From: Flavilitoribacter nigricans DSM 23189 = NBRC 102662
GTDB taxonomy: Bacteria; Bacteroidota; Bacteroidia; Chitinophagales; Saprospiraceae
Direction of reading: 5' to 3'
Assembly: GCF_002646595.1 (NCBI RefSeq)
Contig: NZ_PDUD01000032.1
Coordinates: forward strand, 124,001 to 188,000
DNA length: 64,000 bases
Under the pieces are notes generated by a model, which saw nothing but the letters and a program-made list of their open reading frames with translations, made no database searches and had not been told where the DNA came from. The position numbers and the translations under genes are program-made. This document shows, in pieces, positions 42,637 to 51,902 of the stretch; position 1 is the stretch's first letter, and every line of letters begins with the position of its first letter.

Positions 42637-44022
42637 ATGTCCGAGAAACCGATAAGAGGAATGCTCACTTTGGATCAATTAAAGCAAAAAGTGGCAGCGG
42701 AAGAAATAGAGACGGTCGTGGTGGCTTTCACCGATCACTACGGCCGGCTGACCGGTAAACGTTTCGATGCGGAATTCTTTCTGGAAAGCGCCGTGGAAGA
42801 CGGTACCCACGGTTGCGATTATCTGCTTACAACCGATATGGAACTCGAGCCCGTACCGGGTTATAAACTGGCCAACTGGGAACTGGGCTACGGCGATTTT
42901 CACCTGGTGCCCGATATGTCCACCCTGCGGGAAGCCAGCTGGCTGCCGGGCACCGCGATCGTGCTTTGTGATGTGGAAAATGATAAAACCCACGATTACG
43001 TGGCGGAAGCTCCGCGCTCCATTCTCCGGAAGCAGCTCGGCGCGGCGGCCGAACTGGGCTACGATTGCTTTGCGGCTTCCGAACTGGAATACTATCTCTT
43101 TGAAAATAATTACCGCGAGGCTTTCGATGCCCACTATCAGGACCTCAAACCCCGGGGCTGGTATCTGGAAGATTATCAGATCCTGCAGAGTACCCGGATC
43201 GAGGATTTCACGGCGGCGGCGCGGCGGCACCTGAAACACTCCGGCGTGCCGGTGGAAAATTCCAAGGGGGAATGGGGCCTGGGACAGCACGAACTGAATG
43301 TCCGGTACGCCCAGGCGCTGACCATGGCCGATCGTCATATTGTGCTCAAGCAGTGTATGAAGGAAATTGCCGATCGCATGGGGATCTCCCTGACCTTTAT
43401 GGCCAAATTCCACGCCGAGCGGGCGGGCTCCAGTTGCCACATCCACCTGAGTCTGTGGCAGGACGGGGAAAATGCCTTTGCCGGGGATCAGCAATTCGGG
43501 CCGGTGGCCGGTTCGGATGCTTTTCGCTGGTTCCTGGGTGGCTGGATGGCCCACGTGCCGGACGTAATGCCGTTTTACGCTCCGACCGTTAATTCCTATA
43601 AGCGCTATGTGGACGCCTCCTGGGCACCCACCCGCCTGGCCTGGAGCTACGACAACCGCACGGCCGGTTTTCGGGTGGTGGGCAAGGGATCGAGTCTGCG
43701 CATCGAGTGCCGGATACCGGGAGCGGATTGCAATCCCTACCTGGCTTTTGCGGCCGCTCTGGCGTCGGGACTGGATGGGATCCGCAACCAGATCGAACCG
43801 CCGGAGATCTTTGAGGGGGATATTTACGCGGCCAAACACCTACCGCGGGTGCCTTACACCCTTACCCAGGCGATCGAACAGTTTGAGCAGAGTGAGTTTG
43901 CCAAGACGGCTTTCGGCGAAGATGTGGTCGCGCATTACCTCCACTTTTTCAAAAAAGAACAGGAGGCCTTCGATCAATCCGTAACGGATTGGGAGCGGAA
44001 GCGGTATTTTGAGCGGATCTAA
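42637..44022 (+). CDS. Glutamine synthetase-like gamma-glutamyl-amine ligase
   Basis: A 461-residue protein of the glutamine synthetase superfamily. The catalytic domain motifs are present: ASELEYYLF (Glu ligands), GLGQHELNVRYAQAL, the FMAKFHAERAGSSCHIHLSL ATP/metal segment, and NRTAGFRVVG with RIECRIPGADCNPYLAFAA. The length and divergent N-terminus place it with PuuA, IpuC and GlnA4 proteins, which join glutamate to putrescine, isopropylamine or ethanolamine, rather than with true glutamine synthetase. An ethanolamine-type permease directly precedes it, so gamma-glutamylethanolamide synthesis is the best guess. It acts in the cytoplasm and consumes ATP. Confidence 0.85.
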   Translation: MSEKPIRGMLTLDQLKQKVAAEEIETVVVAFTDHYGRLTGKRFDAEFFLESAVEDGTHGCDYLLTTDMELEPVPGYKLANWELGYGDFHLVPDMSTLREASWLPGTAIVLCDVENDKTHDYVAEAPRSILRKQLGAAAELGYDCFAASELEYYLFENNYREAFDAHYQDLKPRGWYLEDYQILQSTRIEDFTAAARRHLKHSGVPVENSKGEWGLGQHELNVRYAQALTMADRHIVLKQCMKEIADRMGISLTFMAKFHAERAGSSCHIHLSLWQDGENAFAGDQQFGPVAGSDAFRWFLGGWMAHVPDVMPFYAPTVNSYKRYVDASWAPTRLAWSYDNRTAGFRVVGKGSSLRIECRIPGADCNPYLAFAAALASGLDGIRNQIEPPEIFEGDIYAAKHLPRVPYTLTQAIEQFEQSEFAKTAFGEDVVAHYLHFFKKEQEAFDQSVTDWERKRYFERI

Positions 44023-44135
44023 AAACAGTTTTAAAATAATTTCAATTACCCTGTTTACCGGGCAAGGTGCGTGGACGGAAGGGTAGGGGAGATCGCCCCT
44101 GCTTCCAGGCTCCCTGCCCCAAGCTTTTTCTAAAC

Positions 44136-44909
44136 ATGCGCCTAAAAAACAAAGTAGCACTAATTACCGGGGCCGGCAGCGGTATCGGTTTGCAGACCGC
44201 CCTTCGCTTCGCCGAGGAAGGAGCGAAGGTTGTTGCCGTAGATATTCAGGAGGTCAACGGCGATGTGGTAGTGGATATGATCCGGAAGAAAGGCGGTGAG
44301 GCCGCTTTCTGCCAGGCTGATGTATCCAAAGCAAAAGACTGCGAGCGAATGGTGGCCTTTGCGGAGGAAACCTACGGCCGGCTGGATATCCTGTTCAACA
44401 ATGCGGGAATCATGCACAGTCAGGACGACAATGCCGAAACCACCGAAGAAGACGTCTGGGACCTGACCATGGATGTAAATGTCAAAGGAGTCTTTTTGGG
44501 CTGTAAATACGGCATCCCGGCTCTGCGCCGGGCGGGCGGCGGCAGCATTATCAATACGGCATCCTTTGTCGCATTCCTGGGAGCAGCTACCGCCCAGCTG
44601 GCTTATACGACCAGCAAAGGAGCCGTACTGGCCATGAGCCGGGAACTGGCGGTGATCCACGCCCGGGAAAATATCCGGGTAAATGCCTTGTGCCCGGGGC
44701 CTCTGCGCACGGACCTACTGATGAAATTCCTGAATACGGAGGCCAAAAAACAAAGACGCCTGGTACATATCCCTATGGGGCGTTTCGGGGAAGCCCGGGA
44801 AATGGCCGATGCGGCGCTTTTCCTGGCATCCGACGAATCCTCCTATATGACCGGTTCGGAAATGCTGGTGGACGGAGGCATCACAGCGGCTTACGTAACG
44901 CCCGAATAG
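44136..44909 (+). CDS. Short-chain dehydrogenase/reductase (SDR)
   Basis: A 257-residue NAD(P)-dependent oxidoreductase. The start at 44136 places the Rossmann motif TGAGSGIG at residues 11-18; a longer frame from 44067 has no support. NNAG is at 87-90 and the catalytic triad S142, Y156 and K160 is intact (AYTTSK). D35 at the end of the second strand favours NAD. The C-terminus has the usual MTGSEMLVDGG. In this locus it could oxidise the alcohol of gamma-glutamylethanolamide to an aldehyde for the dehydrogenase at 51903-53297; SDRs are too varied to be sure. It follows the ligase gene with a 113-base gap. Confidence 0.9.
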   Translation: MRLKNKVALITGAGSGIGLQTALRFAEEGAKVVAVDIQEVNGDVVVDMIRKKGGEAAFCQADVSKAKDCERMVAFAEETYGRLDILFNNAGIMHSQDDNAETTEEDVWDLTMDVNVKGVFLGCKYGIPALRRAGGGSIINTASFVAFLGAATAQLAYTTSKGAVLAMSRELAVIHARENIRVNALCPGPLRTDLLMKFLNTEAKKQRRLVHIPMGRFGEAREMADAALFLASDESSYMTGSEMLVDGGITAAYVTPE

Positions 44910-44986
44910 GCGGCCGCAGGAATGAGGCGTTAGGAAAGTGGGTAGAAACTAACGATGACGCCTCATTCCCAGCTATGCTGACGTAA

Positions 44987-45064
44987 AATCGGTTTGGATT
45001 TTCCAAACCAATTCGAGTACACCATATACTGATCGAATCGGTTTGGGAAAATCCCAAACCACTT
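44987..45064. repeat. Two related hairpins between convergent genes
   Basis: GGTTTGGA..TCCAAACC (44991-45009) and GTTTGGGA..TCCCAAAC (45041-45059) form two hairpins that share the AATCGGTTTGG core, with a TCGAGT/GATCGAA-type spacer. They lie between the SDR (+) and AraC (-) stop codons and probably end both transcripts or represent a REP-like pair. Confidence 0.55.
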
Positions 45065-45068
45065 CGCG

Positions 45069-45941
45069 TCAAGTGTAGTCCAGATAATGCTGCTGGTACT
45101 GCGAGGGCGTGTACTTGGTCAGGCTTTTAAATTTCCGGTTGAAATTGGCCAGGTTGTTGAAACCGCACTCGTAGCAGATCTGGGAAACGGACATGCTGGA
45201 ATTGGTCAATAATTTGCAGGCGTAGCCGATGCGCATCTCAATAATGAACTCCATGAGTGTCCGACTGGTTTTCTCTTTAAAAAACCGGCAAAAGGCCGTA
45301 GGGTGCAGACTGGCGACTTCGGCTACCTCTTCCAGACTGATCTTTTCTTTGTAGCGGTAATTGAGGTAATTGATGACCTTACTGAGCCGTTCTTCGCGGA
45401 AATCCTGGTATTCCGGCTGGTAGCCTTCGCTGGCTAACAATTTATAGTCATCACTTTTGGCCAGTTGCTGGAGGATCTCCAGTAAGAGTATGAGCTGTTC
45501 GAATCCGGGGCGACCGTGCAGGGCCAGTACTTTCTCCTCCAGTTTTTTGGCGGTAGCCATACCGAAACTAATGCCTTTCCTGGCCTGGACCAGCAATTGT
45601 TTGATGGCCGCAAGTTCGGGATATTCGTCCACCTGATCCCTGAAAAAATTCTCCGGGAAGTGGATGACGGTGGCTTTAACCTGGTAAGGGCGCTCCGTCG
45701 TTTTAAATATTTCATTAAAGTCCCAGAAATGCGGAATATGACTTCCGAGCAGCACGAAATCTCCGGCATTAAATTCCTCGATACTATCGGCGATGAAACG
45801 GGTGCCGTAGCTTTGGTGGATGAACATCAGTTCATTTTCACCGTGGAAATGTAGGGGGTAAATAACGTGGGGAAAGCTGCTCCATTTTACCCTTATGGTA
45901 GCGTGACCGGGAAACATCACTTTTTCGTGCATAATCTTCAT
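45069..45941 (-). CDS. AraC-family transcriptional regulator with N-terminal cupin
   Basis: A 290-residue regulator. The first ~150 residues form an AraC-type cupin (LHFHGENELMFI, followed by DFVLLGSHIPHFW) that would bind the effector; the C-terminal ~100 residues hold the double helix-turn-helix (VAEVASLHPTAFCRFFK, then SQICYECGFNNLANFNRKFK). It lies between the permease/ligase/SDR group and a divergently transcribed susC/susD pair, a position that suggests control of one or both. The effector could be a carbohydrate or the amine; unknown. Confidence 0.92.
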   Translation of the reverse strand: MKIMHEKVMFPGHATIRVKWSSFPHVIYPLHFHGENELMFIHQSYGTRFIADSIEEFNAGDFVLLGSHIPHFWDFNEIFKTTERPYQVKATVIHFPENFFRDQVDEYPELAAIKQLLVQARKGISFGMATAKKLEEKVLALHGRPGFEQLILLLEILQQLAKSDDYKLLASEGYQPEYQDFREERLSKVINYLNYRYKEKISLEEVAEVASLHPTAFCRFFKEKTSRTLMEFIIEMRIGYACKLLTNSSMSVSQICYECGFNNLANFNRKFKSLTKYTPSQYQQHYLDYT

Positions 45942-46061
45942 ACAGGGGGTATTTTAGAATTTAATTTGGCAATTCTGGTTGTTTAAAAATAAAACCAAAC
46001 CTGTAAATTGATCCGTAAAATTAAAATTGCTAATAAAGTATTATGGATTGCTAATATGTTA

Positions 46062-46094
46062 TTTGTGGGTATGGCGCCAGGTTAACTACATTTG
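46062..46094 (+). promoter_or_regulatory. Bacteroidota-type promoter upstream of susC
   Basis: TTTG (46062-46065) and TACATTTG (46087-46094) with a 21-base spacer match the TTTG / TAnnTTTG pattern. It faces the susC gene, whose best start is ~500 bases away, so it would give a long untranslated leader. The rest of the 650-base gap (45942-46591) has no supported gene. Confidence 0.5.
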
Positions 46095-46591
46095 TTTTAT
46101 ACCAGAAACGATATATAAACTTCTATAGCTTTTAATCAATAATAGACCCATAATCCCCAAATCAGGTTTCGGACCTTACACCCGGGCTTGAAGTGTATAT
46201 AATTCACCACAATAAGTAGGTTTCTCAGAACCCCAAGGAGTGCATCCCGTCGGGTAATGGGACTCGTTTATCTGTAAGAAAAAGTTTTACAAACAGCTTT
46301 CAACTCTCAGTTAATGGTCGGCCATCCGAAACCAGATGGTTAAGGCAAGGCCAACTCTTTTCTCAGGCATAATGCACTTTTGTCCACTTGTTCTATCTGG
46401 CTTACCCAGGCGGTGCCCGAAATGAACAAGCGAATGCTGAAGTATCGCCTTCGTTACCAGAAAGACGTACGACTCCGTGTTTGACCTTATTGGTTCAATC
46501 ACTTTTCTCAGTTCGTGGGCGACCATACAATATTAGCAACAGACCAACCAAATTCCTTTCCGTTTTAATTCAAAAAGAAAAGCCACTATTT

Positions 46592-49500
46592 ATGCAACAA
46601 AATTTTACGCCAGAGCTTGAACAAGCCAGGCTAAACAAGCAAAAAACGCTGCAACGATTCGCCAAAGAGTTGTTGTTGCTCAGTGCACTGATCCTGTGCA
46701 GCTGGGCCGCTGGAGCGCAGTCCAGCCGAACCGTTACCGGGCAGGTAATGGACGAAAATGGAGAACCGCTGATCGGGGTGACCATCCTGGTGGAAGGCAC
46801 TTCTACCGGAACCATTACCGATGTGGACGGTGGTTTCAGCATCGATGTGCCCGACGGCGCCCAAAGCCTTTCGGTATCCTATATCGGTTATCTGACCCAG
46901 GACGTCGAGATCGGGAACCAGACCCGGATCGAGGTTACCATGGAGCCGGACGCTATCGGTCTGGATGAAGTGGTGGTGATCGGCTACGGTACTACCAAGA
47001 AAAAGGACCTGACCGGCGCGGTGACGAGCATCGACGCCGAAAAGCTGGAAACTACCGCTACGTCCAACATGACGGATATGCTCCGGGCGAATGCGCCGGG
47101 CCTGAACGTTAACTTCAATGCCTCGGCCAAGGGGATCTCCAGCGCAGATGCACTGGAAGTACGCGGGCAGACCAACGTACGGGATGCTGCGGCCAACGCT
47201 CCACTGATCGTACTGGACGGAATGCTCTATTCCGGCGACCTTGCCGATATCAACCCGAATGACATCGCTTCTTTTGATATCCTGAAAGATGCCTCTTCGG
47301 CGGCCATCTACGGCTCCCGGGCTTCCAACGGGGTGATCATCATTACCACCAAAAAGGGTAAGACCGGCAAACCGACCATTAACGTCAGCTCCAGTATTGG
47401 TGTTGCTACGCTGTCGCACGCCAGACTGGACCCGATGACCGGTCCGCAGTTCATCGACTGGCGGATCGCCGGTTTTGAAAGTAACGAACGCCGGCAGGTG
47501 GATTTCCCAAACTATTATGATAATCCGAACAACCTGCCGAGCGGAGTAAGCGTAGATGAGTGGAAAAGCTACGACGGATCATCCGCATCGTCTGACCTGG
47601 TTGGCATCTGGCTCAACCGCATCGGTTTCTCTCCGATCGAGATCGCCAACTACAAAGCGGGAAATACTATTGACTGGACACAGTATGAATTTCAGAACGG
47701 TCTGCGTAATGACCACAACATCAGTATCTCCGGCCGTACGGATAACATTTCCTACTATTGGTCGCTGGGCTACGTGGAAAACGAAGGCTACGTGGTGAAC
47801 GAAAAGTTTTCCGCTGTGCGCTCCCGCCTGAACCTGGAAGCCTCTATCACCAACTGGCTGAAAGTGGGTACCAACACCCAACTGGCGGTACGGGATGAAT
47901 CTCCGATCCCTTCGAGTACCAACCTGACCAACGTAACGGCCTATTCTTCTTTCTACGAAGATGACGGTACAACGATCTCTTACGCTCCAACGGGTAATAT
48001 TTCCGCTTCCCGTCATCCCTGGCTGGAATTGGTTTATCGCGATCGCTCCACGGCGATCAATACGTTGAGTAGCTTGATCTACGGAACGGTTGAATTGCCG
48101 CTGGGTATTACCTTTACCCACCAGTTCATTCCCCAGTTTAGTTTTGAGAACCAGTTTAATCACTGGTCTTCCGAACACCCGGAATGGGGCAACCAGGGCG
48201 GTATTGCCGAGCGTCTGCACCGTTCGAAGTACGAATGGCAGATCAATAACATCCTGAAATGGGACAAAACCTTCGACAAGCATCATTTTTCGGTTACCCT
48301 GTTGCAGAATGCCGAAAAGTATCAGAGCTGGTACGATCGGGTCCGCAGAAGCCAGTTTCAGCCGAGTGACGTGCTTGGTTTCAACAATATCGGTGGTGCT
48401 ACTAACGACGTGGCGATCGAATCGGATGATCAATACGAAACAGCGGACGCTCTCATGGCTCGTCTGAACTATACTTTCAACGATCGGTACATGTTCACGG
48501 CTTCCTATCGCCGGGACGGATATTCCGCTTTCGGTCAGAAACACCCACATGCGAATTTCGCTTCGGCGGCTCTGGGATGGATCATTAGTGAAGAACCGTT
48601 CTTCAATATCAACGGACTGGATCTGCTGAAACTGCGCCTTTCTTACGGTACGAACGGTAACCGTTCCATCGGTCGTTATTCTGCTCTATCCGATCTGGCT
48701 ACCGGCCGGTATGTACAGGTTATTGATGGTCAGCCGCAGTATGTATCTCAGTTATACGCCAACCGCCTGGCCAACTCCGATCTGAAGTGGGAACGTACCG
48801 GAGCGTATAATATCGGGATCGACTTTGCTACTGCCCGCGGCCGGATCTCCGGTAATTTCGAGCTGTATTACATGAAAACCGAAGATCTGCTGGTACAGCG
48901 GACCCTGCCCAACGTAACCGGTTATTTTAACGTATTTACCAATCTCGGTCAGGTGGATAACCGCGGCTTCGAGATCAGCCTGAACACCGTAAATGTGGAC
49001 AACCCGGGTCTGACCTGGCGCAGTAACTTCATCCTTACCCACAACACTAATAAGATCGTACACCTGTACGGCGATATGGTAGACGTGGAGGATGAGAACG
49101 GCAATGTGATCGGCCAGCGGGAAGCGGATGACGTGACCAACGGCTGGTTTATCGGACACGGGATTGATCAGATCTGGGACTACGAAGTGCTGGGCATCTG
49201 GCAATCAGACGAAGAAGATGAGGCCGCCAGATACAGTCGCGAGCCGGGTGATTTCAAACTGAATGACGTTAACGGCGACGGCGTATACACTAACGACGAC
49301 AAGGTCTTCCAGGGATATACCAAACCCCGCTACCGCGTAACGCTGGGCAACGATGTGCAGGTGAAAAACTGGAACCTTTCCGTCAAACTGTATTCTTACC
49401 TGGGCCACTTCGCTACGAACAACCACAAGCGGAACAACGATGTATTCTACGATCGTGGCGCTTCCTTTGATGTACCCTACTGGACGCCGGATAACCCGAA

Positions 49501-49759
49501 CAACGAATGGGCACGGGTAGAAAGTTACGAGAGTGGGTTCAATGTATACGAGAACAGTTCCTTCATCCGTCTGGATAACGTGGCGCTGTCTTACGACGTA
49601 CCGGCGAGCTTCCTGGAAAAATTCCGGCTCTCCCGGATGCGCATGTCGGTCATCGCCCAGAACCCTTATGTCTGGTCTCCGGTCTGGACCTGGATGGATC
49701 CGGAAAACCGGGGCTACACGCCGACCTATTATACCTTCAAGCTCAATTTAACCCTCTAA
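46592..49759 (+). CDS. SusC-family TonB-dependent outer-membrane transporter
   Basis: A 1055-residue transporter. I use the ATG at 46592; the frame is open from 46388, but the extra residues are low-complexity and not family-like, while 46592 gives a leader ending WAAGAQSS. The carboxypeptidase-like domain (GQVMDENGEPLIGVTI) is followed by the plug (EVVVIGYGTTKKKDLTGAV) and a 22-strand barrel ending FKLNLTL. There is no STN domain. It is clearly diverged from the two SusC proteins of the starch locus, for example lacking their Ca-loop spacing, and pairs with the SusD gene that follows. Its ligand is unknown; neighbours suggest a nitrogen-containing compound rather than a plain glycan. Confidence 0.95.
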   Translation: MQQNFTPELEQARLNKQKTLQRFAKELLLLSALILCSWAAGAQSSRTVTGQVMDENGEPLIGVTILVEGTSTGTITDVDGGFSIDVPDGAQSLSVSYIGYLTQDVEIGNQTRIEVTMEPDAIGLDEVVVIGYGTTKKKDLTGAVTSIDAEKLETTATSNMTDMLRANAPGLNVNFNASAKGISSADALEVRGQTNVRDAAANAPLIVLDGMLYSGDLADINPNDIASFDILKDASSAAIYGSRASNGVIIITTKKGKTGKPTINVSSSIGVATLSHARLDPMTGPQFIDWRIAGFESNERRQVDFPNYYDNPNNLPSGVSVDEWKSYDGSSASSDLVGIWLNRIGFSPIEIANYKAGNTIDWTQYEFQNGLRNDHNISISGRTDNISYYWSLGYVENEGYVVNEKFSAVRSRLNLEASITNWLKVGTNTQLAVRDESPIPSSTNLTNVTAYSSFYEDDGTTISYAPTGNISASRHPWLELVYRDRSTAINTLSSLIYGTVELPLGITFTHQFIPQFSFENQFNHWSSEHPEWGNQGGIAERLHRSKYEWQINNILKWDKTFDKHHFSVTLLQNAEKYQSWYDRVRRSQFQPSDVLGFNNIGGATNDVAIESDDQYETADALMARLNYTFNDRYMFTASYRRDGYSAFGQKHPHANFASAALGWIISEEPFFNINGLDLLKLRLSYGTNGNRSIGRYSALSDLATGRYVQVIDGQPQYVSQLYANRLANSDLKWERTGAYNIGIDFATARGRISGNFELYYMKTEDLLVQRTLPNVTGYFNVFTNLGQVDNRGFEISLNTVNVDNPGLTWRSNFILTHNTNKIVHLYGDMVDVEDENGNVIGQREADDVTNGWFIGHGIDQIWDYEVLGIWQSDEEDEAARYSREPGDFKLNDVNGDGVYTNDDKVFQGYTKPRYRVTLGNDVQVKNWNLSVKLYSYLGHFATNNHKRNNDVFYDRGASFDVPYWTPDNPNNEWARVESYESGFNVYENSSFIRLDNVALSYDVPASFLEKFRLSRMRMSVIAQNPYVWSPVWTWMDPENRGYTPTYYTFKLNLTL

Positions 49760-49786
49760 CGAAACAAAGGAAAATAACAATTGAAA

Positions 49787-51658
49787 ATGAGAAATATAAC
49801 AAAATATAGCTTCCTCACCTTTGCCATACTGCTGCTCAGTATGGGCTGCAAAAAGGAGTTTCTGGAGCCGAAACCGTTATCGTTTTTCGCACCTGAAAAT
49901 GCTTTTATCGATGCGGCCGGCTTTGATGCGGCCCTGGTGGCCTGTCTGCGGAACATCCGCCATGAGTTCTACGGAGATGGGAACCCAATGATCACCGAAA
50001 ACCTTTTTTCCGAAGTTGCGGTAGAAGGAACTACGGATAAGACCGGCCCGGCCATGGACCTGAGGGCTCAGATCCTGCCCGATGCGAACCTGAATAGTAC
50101 CAACACCAACCGGATCGGCTGGTACTGGGACGAAGGTTATCGCCGGATCCGCTACGCGAGCGTGGTGATCTCCCGGATCGATAATGCGGAATACGCTTCC
50201 GAAGAAGAGCGGAACCACGTACTGGGCAAAGCCTATTTTCACCGGGCTCGTACTTACTATCGTCTGGCCCATCAGTTTGGTGATGTGCCACTGGTATTGG
50301 GAGAAACTACTGCGCCACGGCTGGATTTTTACACGGTAACCCGGGAAAGTATCCTGCGCAAGTGTAAAAAAGACCTGGAGTTTGCCGCCATGTGGGTAAA
50401 AGCGGAATGGGAAACCAATGTGATCGGGGACGTAACCAAGTCTGCCGTCAATCAGGTACTGACCAAAGTTAACCTGGCCCTGCTGGAATTTGACGACGCC
50501 ATTGCTTCGGCCAACGCGATCATCAACGACGGACACCACGCCCTGATGACCGAAAGATTTGGTGTAGATAAAGATGATCCCGCTAAAAATGTAGTTTGGG
50601 ATCTGCACCAGGCGCCCAACAAAGCCCTGGCCGAAAATACCGAACGTCTCTACGTGATGGTGGCCCGGGAAGGGTTTGAAGAAGACGGCAATAGCCGGAC
50701 TTCCATCATGCGTCAGACCGTACCTTTCTGGGGTGGTACCGGCAAGATCAAAACTCCGAACGGTAATGCCGGAATGCGGGATGTACCTCTGGGGAACAGT
50801 GGGGTGGAGATCGATCTGGTGACCAAATACGGCCGGGGTATCGGCCGTTGCCGCCAGACGCCCTACCACCATACCGATATCTGGACCGATCCTAATGACC
50901 TGCGTCACGCTGAAGGCAACTGGGTAGATATGGAGGATCTGGTCTACAATCACCCTTCCCTGAAAGATGCCGGTGATCCTTACTACGGACAAAACTTACA
51001 ACTTTACGATGCCAACGGTGGCATCCTGTGTACGGATACGATCCGCTCCTGGTACGGCTGGCCGTATTACAAACTCTACGTAGCGGATCCGACGGACCTG
51101 ACGCCGGACGGTGGCCGTGGCGACTGGTACCTTTATCGCCTGGCGGAAACTTACCTGCTGCGGGCGGAAGCCTACTTCTGGAAAGGAGACCTGGTGAATG
51201 CCGCTGCGTCCCTCAATCCCGTACGTACCCGTGCGGGTGCGGCCGAGATCCCCGCCGGAGAGATCAACATGGATGTGATCCTGAACGAGCGGGCCCGGGA
51301 ACTGTTCTACGAAGAACCACGCAAAACGGAGCTGACCCGGATCGCTTTCATCTTTGCCGAAACGGGAACACCGGCCTACAACGGCAAGAGCTACAGCATG
51401 GCCAACTTTTCGGAAGACAATTTCTGGTACGATCGCGTAGTGGAGAAGAACATTTTCTATCGTACCAACGTACGGGCTCCGCACTACAACTATACTGTAG
51501 CGCCCTGGCTGGTGCTCTGGCCGGTTCCGGCCAACGCCATCAACGCCAACGTACAGGGACATATCAATCAGAACAAAGGTTATCCCGGCGAAGAGAACCG
51601 GGAAGAGCCCTGGGTGTGGGTTGATGGAGAAGGTGACGGTGAAATTGTACCGAGATAA
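49787..51658 (+). CDS. SusD-family nutrient-binding surface lipoprotein
   Basis: A 623-residue lipoprotein. The ATG at 49787, preceded by AAAGGAAAAT, is preferred over the TTG at 49781; it gives acceptor C21 (LLLSMGC). The SusD/RagB core is shown by KAYFHRARTYYRLAHQFGDVPLVL, the TYLLRAEAYFWKGD helix and ILNERARELFYEEPRKTELTRI, with the C-terminal HINQNKGYPG. It is longer than the SusD of the starch locus (524 residues). It partners the preceding SusC and should bind the shared substrate at the cell surface. The locus holds no glycoside hydrolase. Confidence 0.94.
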   Translation: MRNITKYSFLTFAILLLSMGCKKEFLEPKPLSFFAPENAFIDAAGFDAALVACLRNIRHEFYGDGNPMITENLFSEVAVEGTTDKTGPAMDLRAQILPDANLNSTNTNRIGWYWDEGYRRIRYASVVISRIDNAEYASEEERNHVLGKAYFHRARTYYRLAHQFGDVPLVLGETTAPRLDFYTVTRESILRKCKKDLEFAAMWVKAEWETNVIGDVTKSAVNQVLTKVNLALLEFDDAIASANAIINDGHHALMTERFGVDKDDPAKNVVWDLHQAPNKALAENTERLYVMVAREGFEEDGNSRTSIMRQTVPFWGGTGKIKTPNGNAGMRDVPLGNSGVEIDLVTKYGRGIGRCRQTPYHHTDIWTDPNDLRHAEGNWVDMEDLVYNHPSLKDAGDPYYGQNLQLYDANGGILCTDTIRSWYGWPYYKLYVADPTDLTPDGGRGDWYLYRLAETYLLRAEAYFWKGDLVNAAASLNPVRTRAGAAEIPAGEINMDVILNERARELFYEEPRKTELTRIAFIFAETGTPAYNGKSYSMANFSEDNFWYDRVVEKNIFYRTNVRAPHYNYTVAPWLVLWPVPANAINANVQGHINQNKGYPGEENREEPWVWVDGEGDGEIVPR

Positions 51659-51699
51659 AACAAAAATTCCTGTATTAGGAAAAAATTAATCTGACTTTT

Positions 51700-51740
51700 A
51701 GACCTTCCGGGTTGTGTAGACTCGGAAGGTCTTTATTTTT
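51700..51740 (+). terminator. Intrinsic terminator after susD
   Basis: A 10-bp perfect stem (AGACCTTCCG, 51700-51709, with CGGAAGGTCT, 51723-51732) is followed by TTATTTTT. It overlaps the promoter elements of the next gene. Confidence 0.85.
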
Positions 51741-51741
51741 G
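51712..51741 (+). promoter_or_regulatory. Bacteroidota-type promoter for the aldehyde dehydrogenase gene
   Basis: TTG (51712-51714) and TATTTTTG (51734-51741) are separated by 19 bases, fitting the -33/-7 pattern. Both elements lie inside or directly after the susD terminator hairpin, so the same bases end one transcript and may start the next, about 160 bases before the ATG. Confidence 0.5.
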
Positions 51742-51902
51742 CGTAGTTCATTTTCACCCGGGGTAGCAAAAAACAAGTTTTTGATTTAAGGCGAGGCCTT
51801 CAGCTAGCAGGCGAGATGCAGGCAGGAAGCATGTCCACTAAAAGACCGCCTCAGATCGAGAAGATATTCTTTGCTGCTCCCCTATTTCGAAAAAACATCC
51901 CG

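Noticed and set aside
42637-44022. True glutamine synthetase (GlnA)
   Set aside because: The context (Eat-type permease, aldehyde dehydrogenase, amidotransferase) and the divergent N-terminus favour a gamma-glutamyl-amine ligase.
46388-46591. Upstream extension of the third susC to 46388
   Set aside because: The added residues are not family-like and would displace the signal peptide; the ATG at 46592 fits better.
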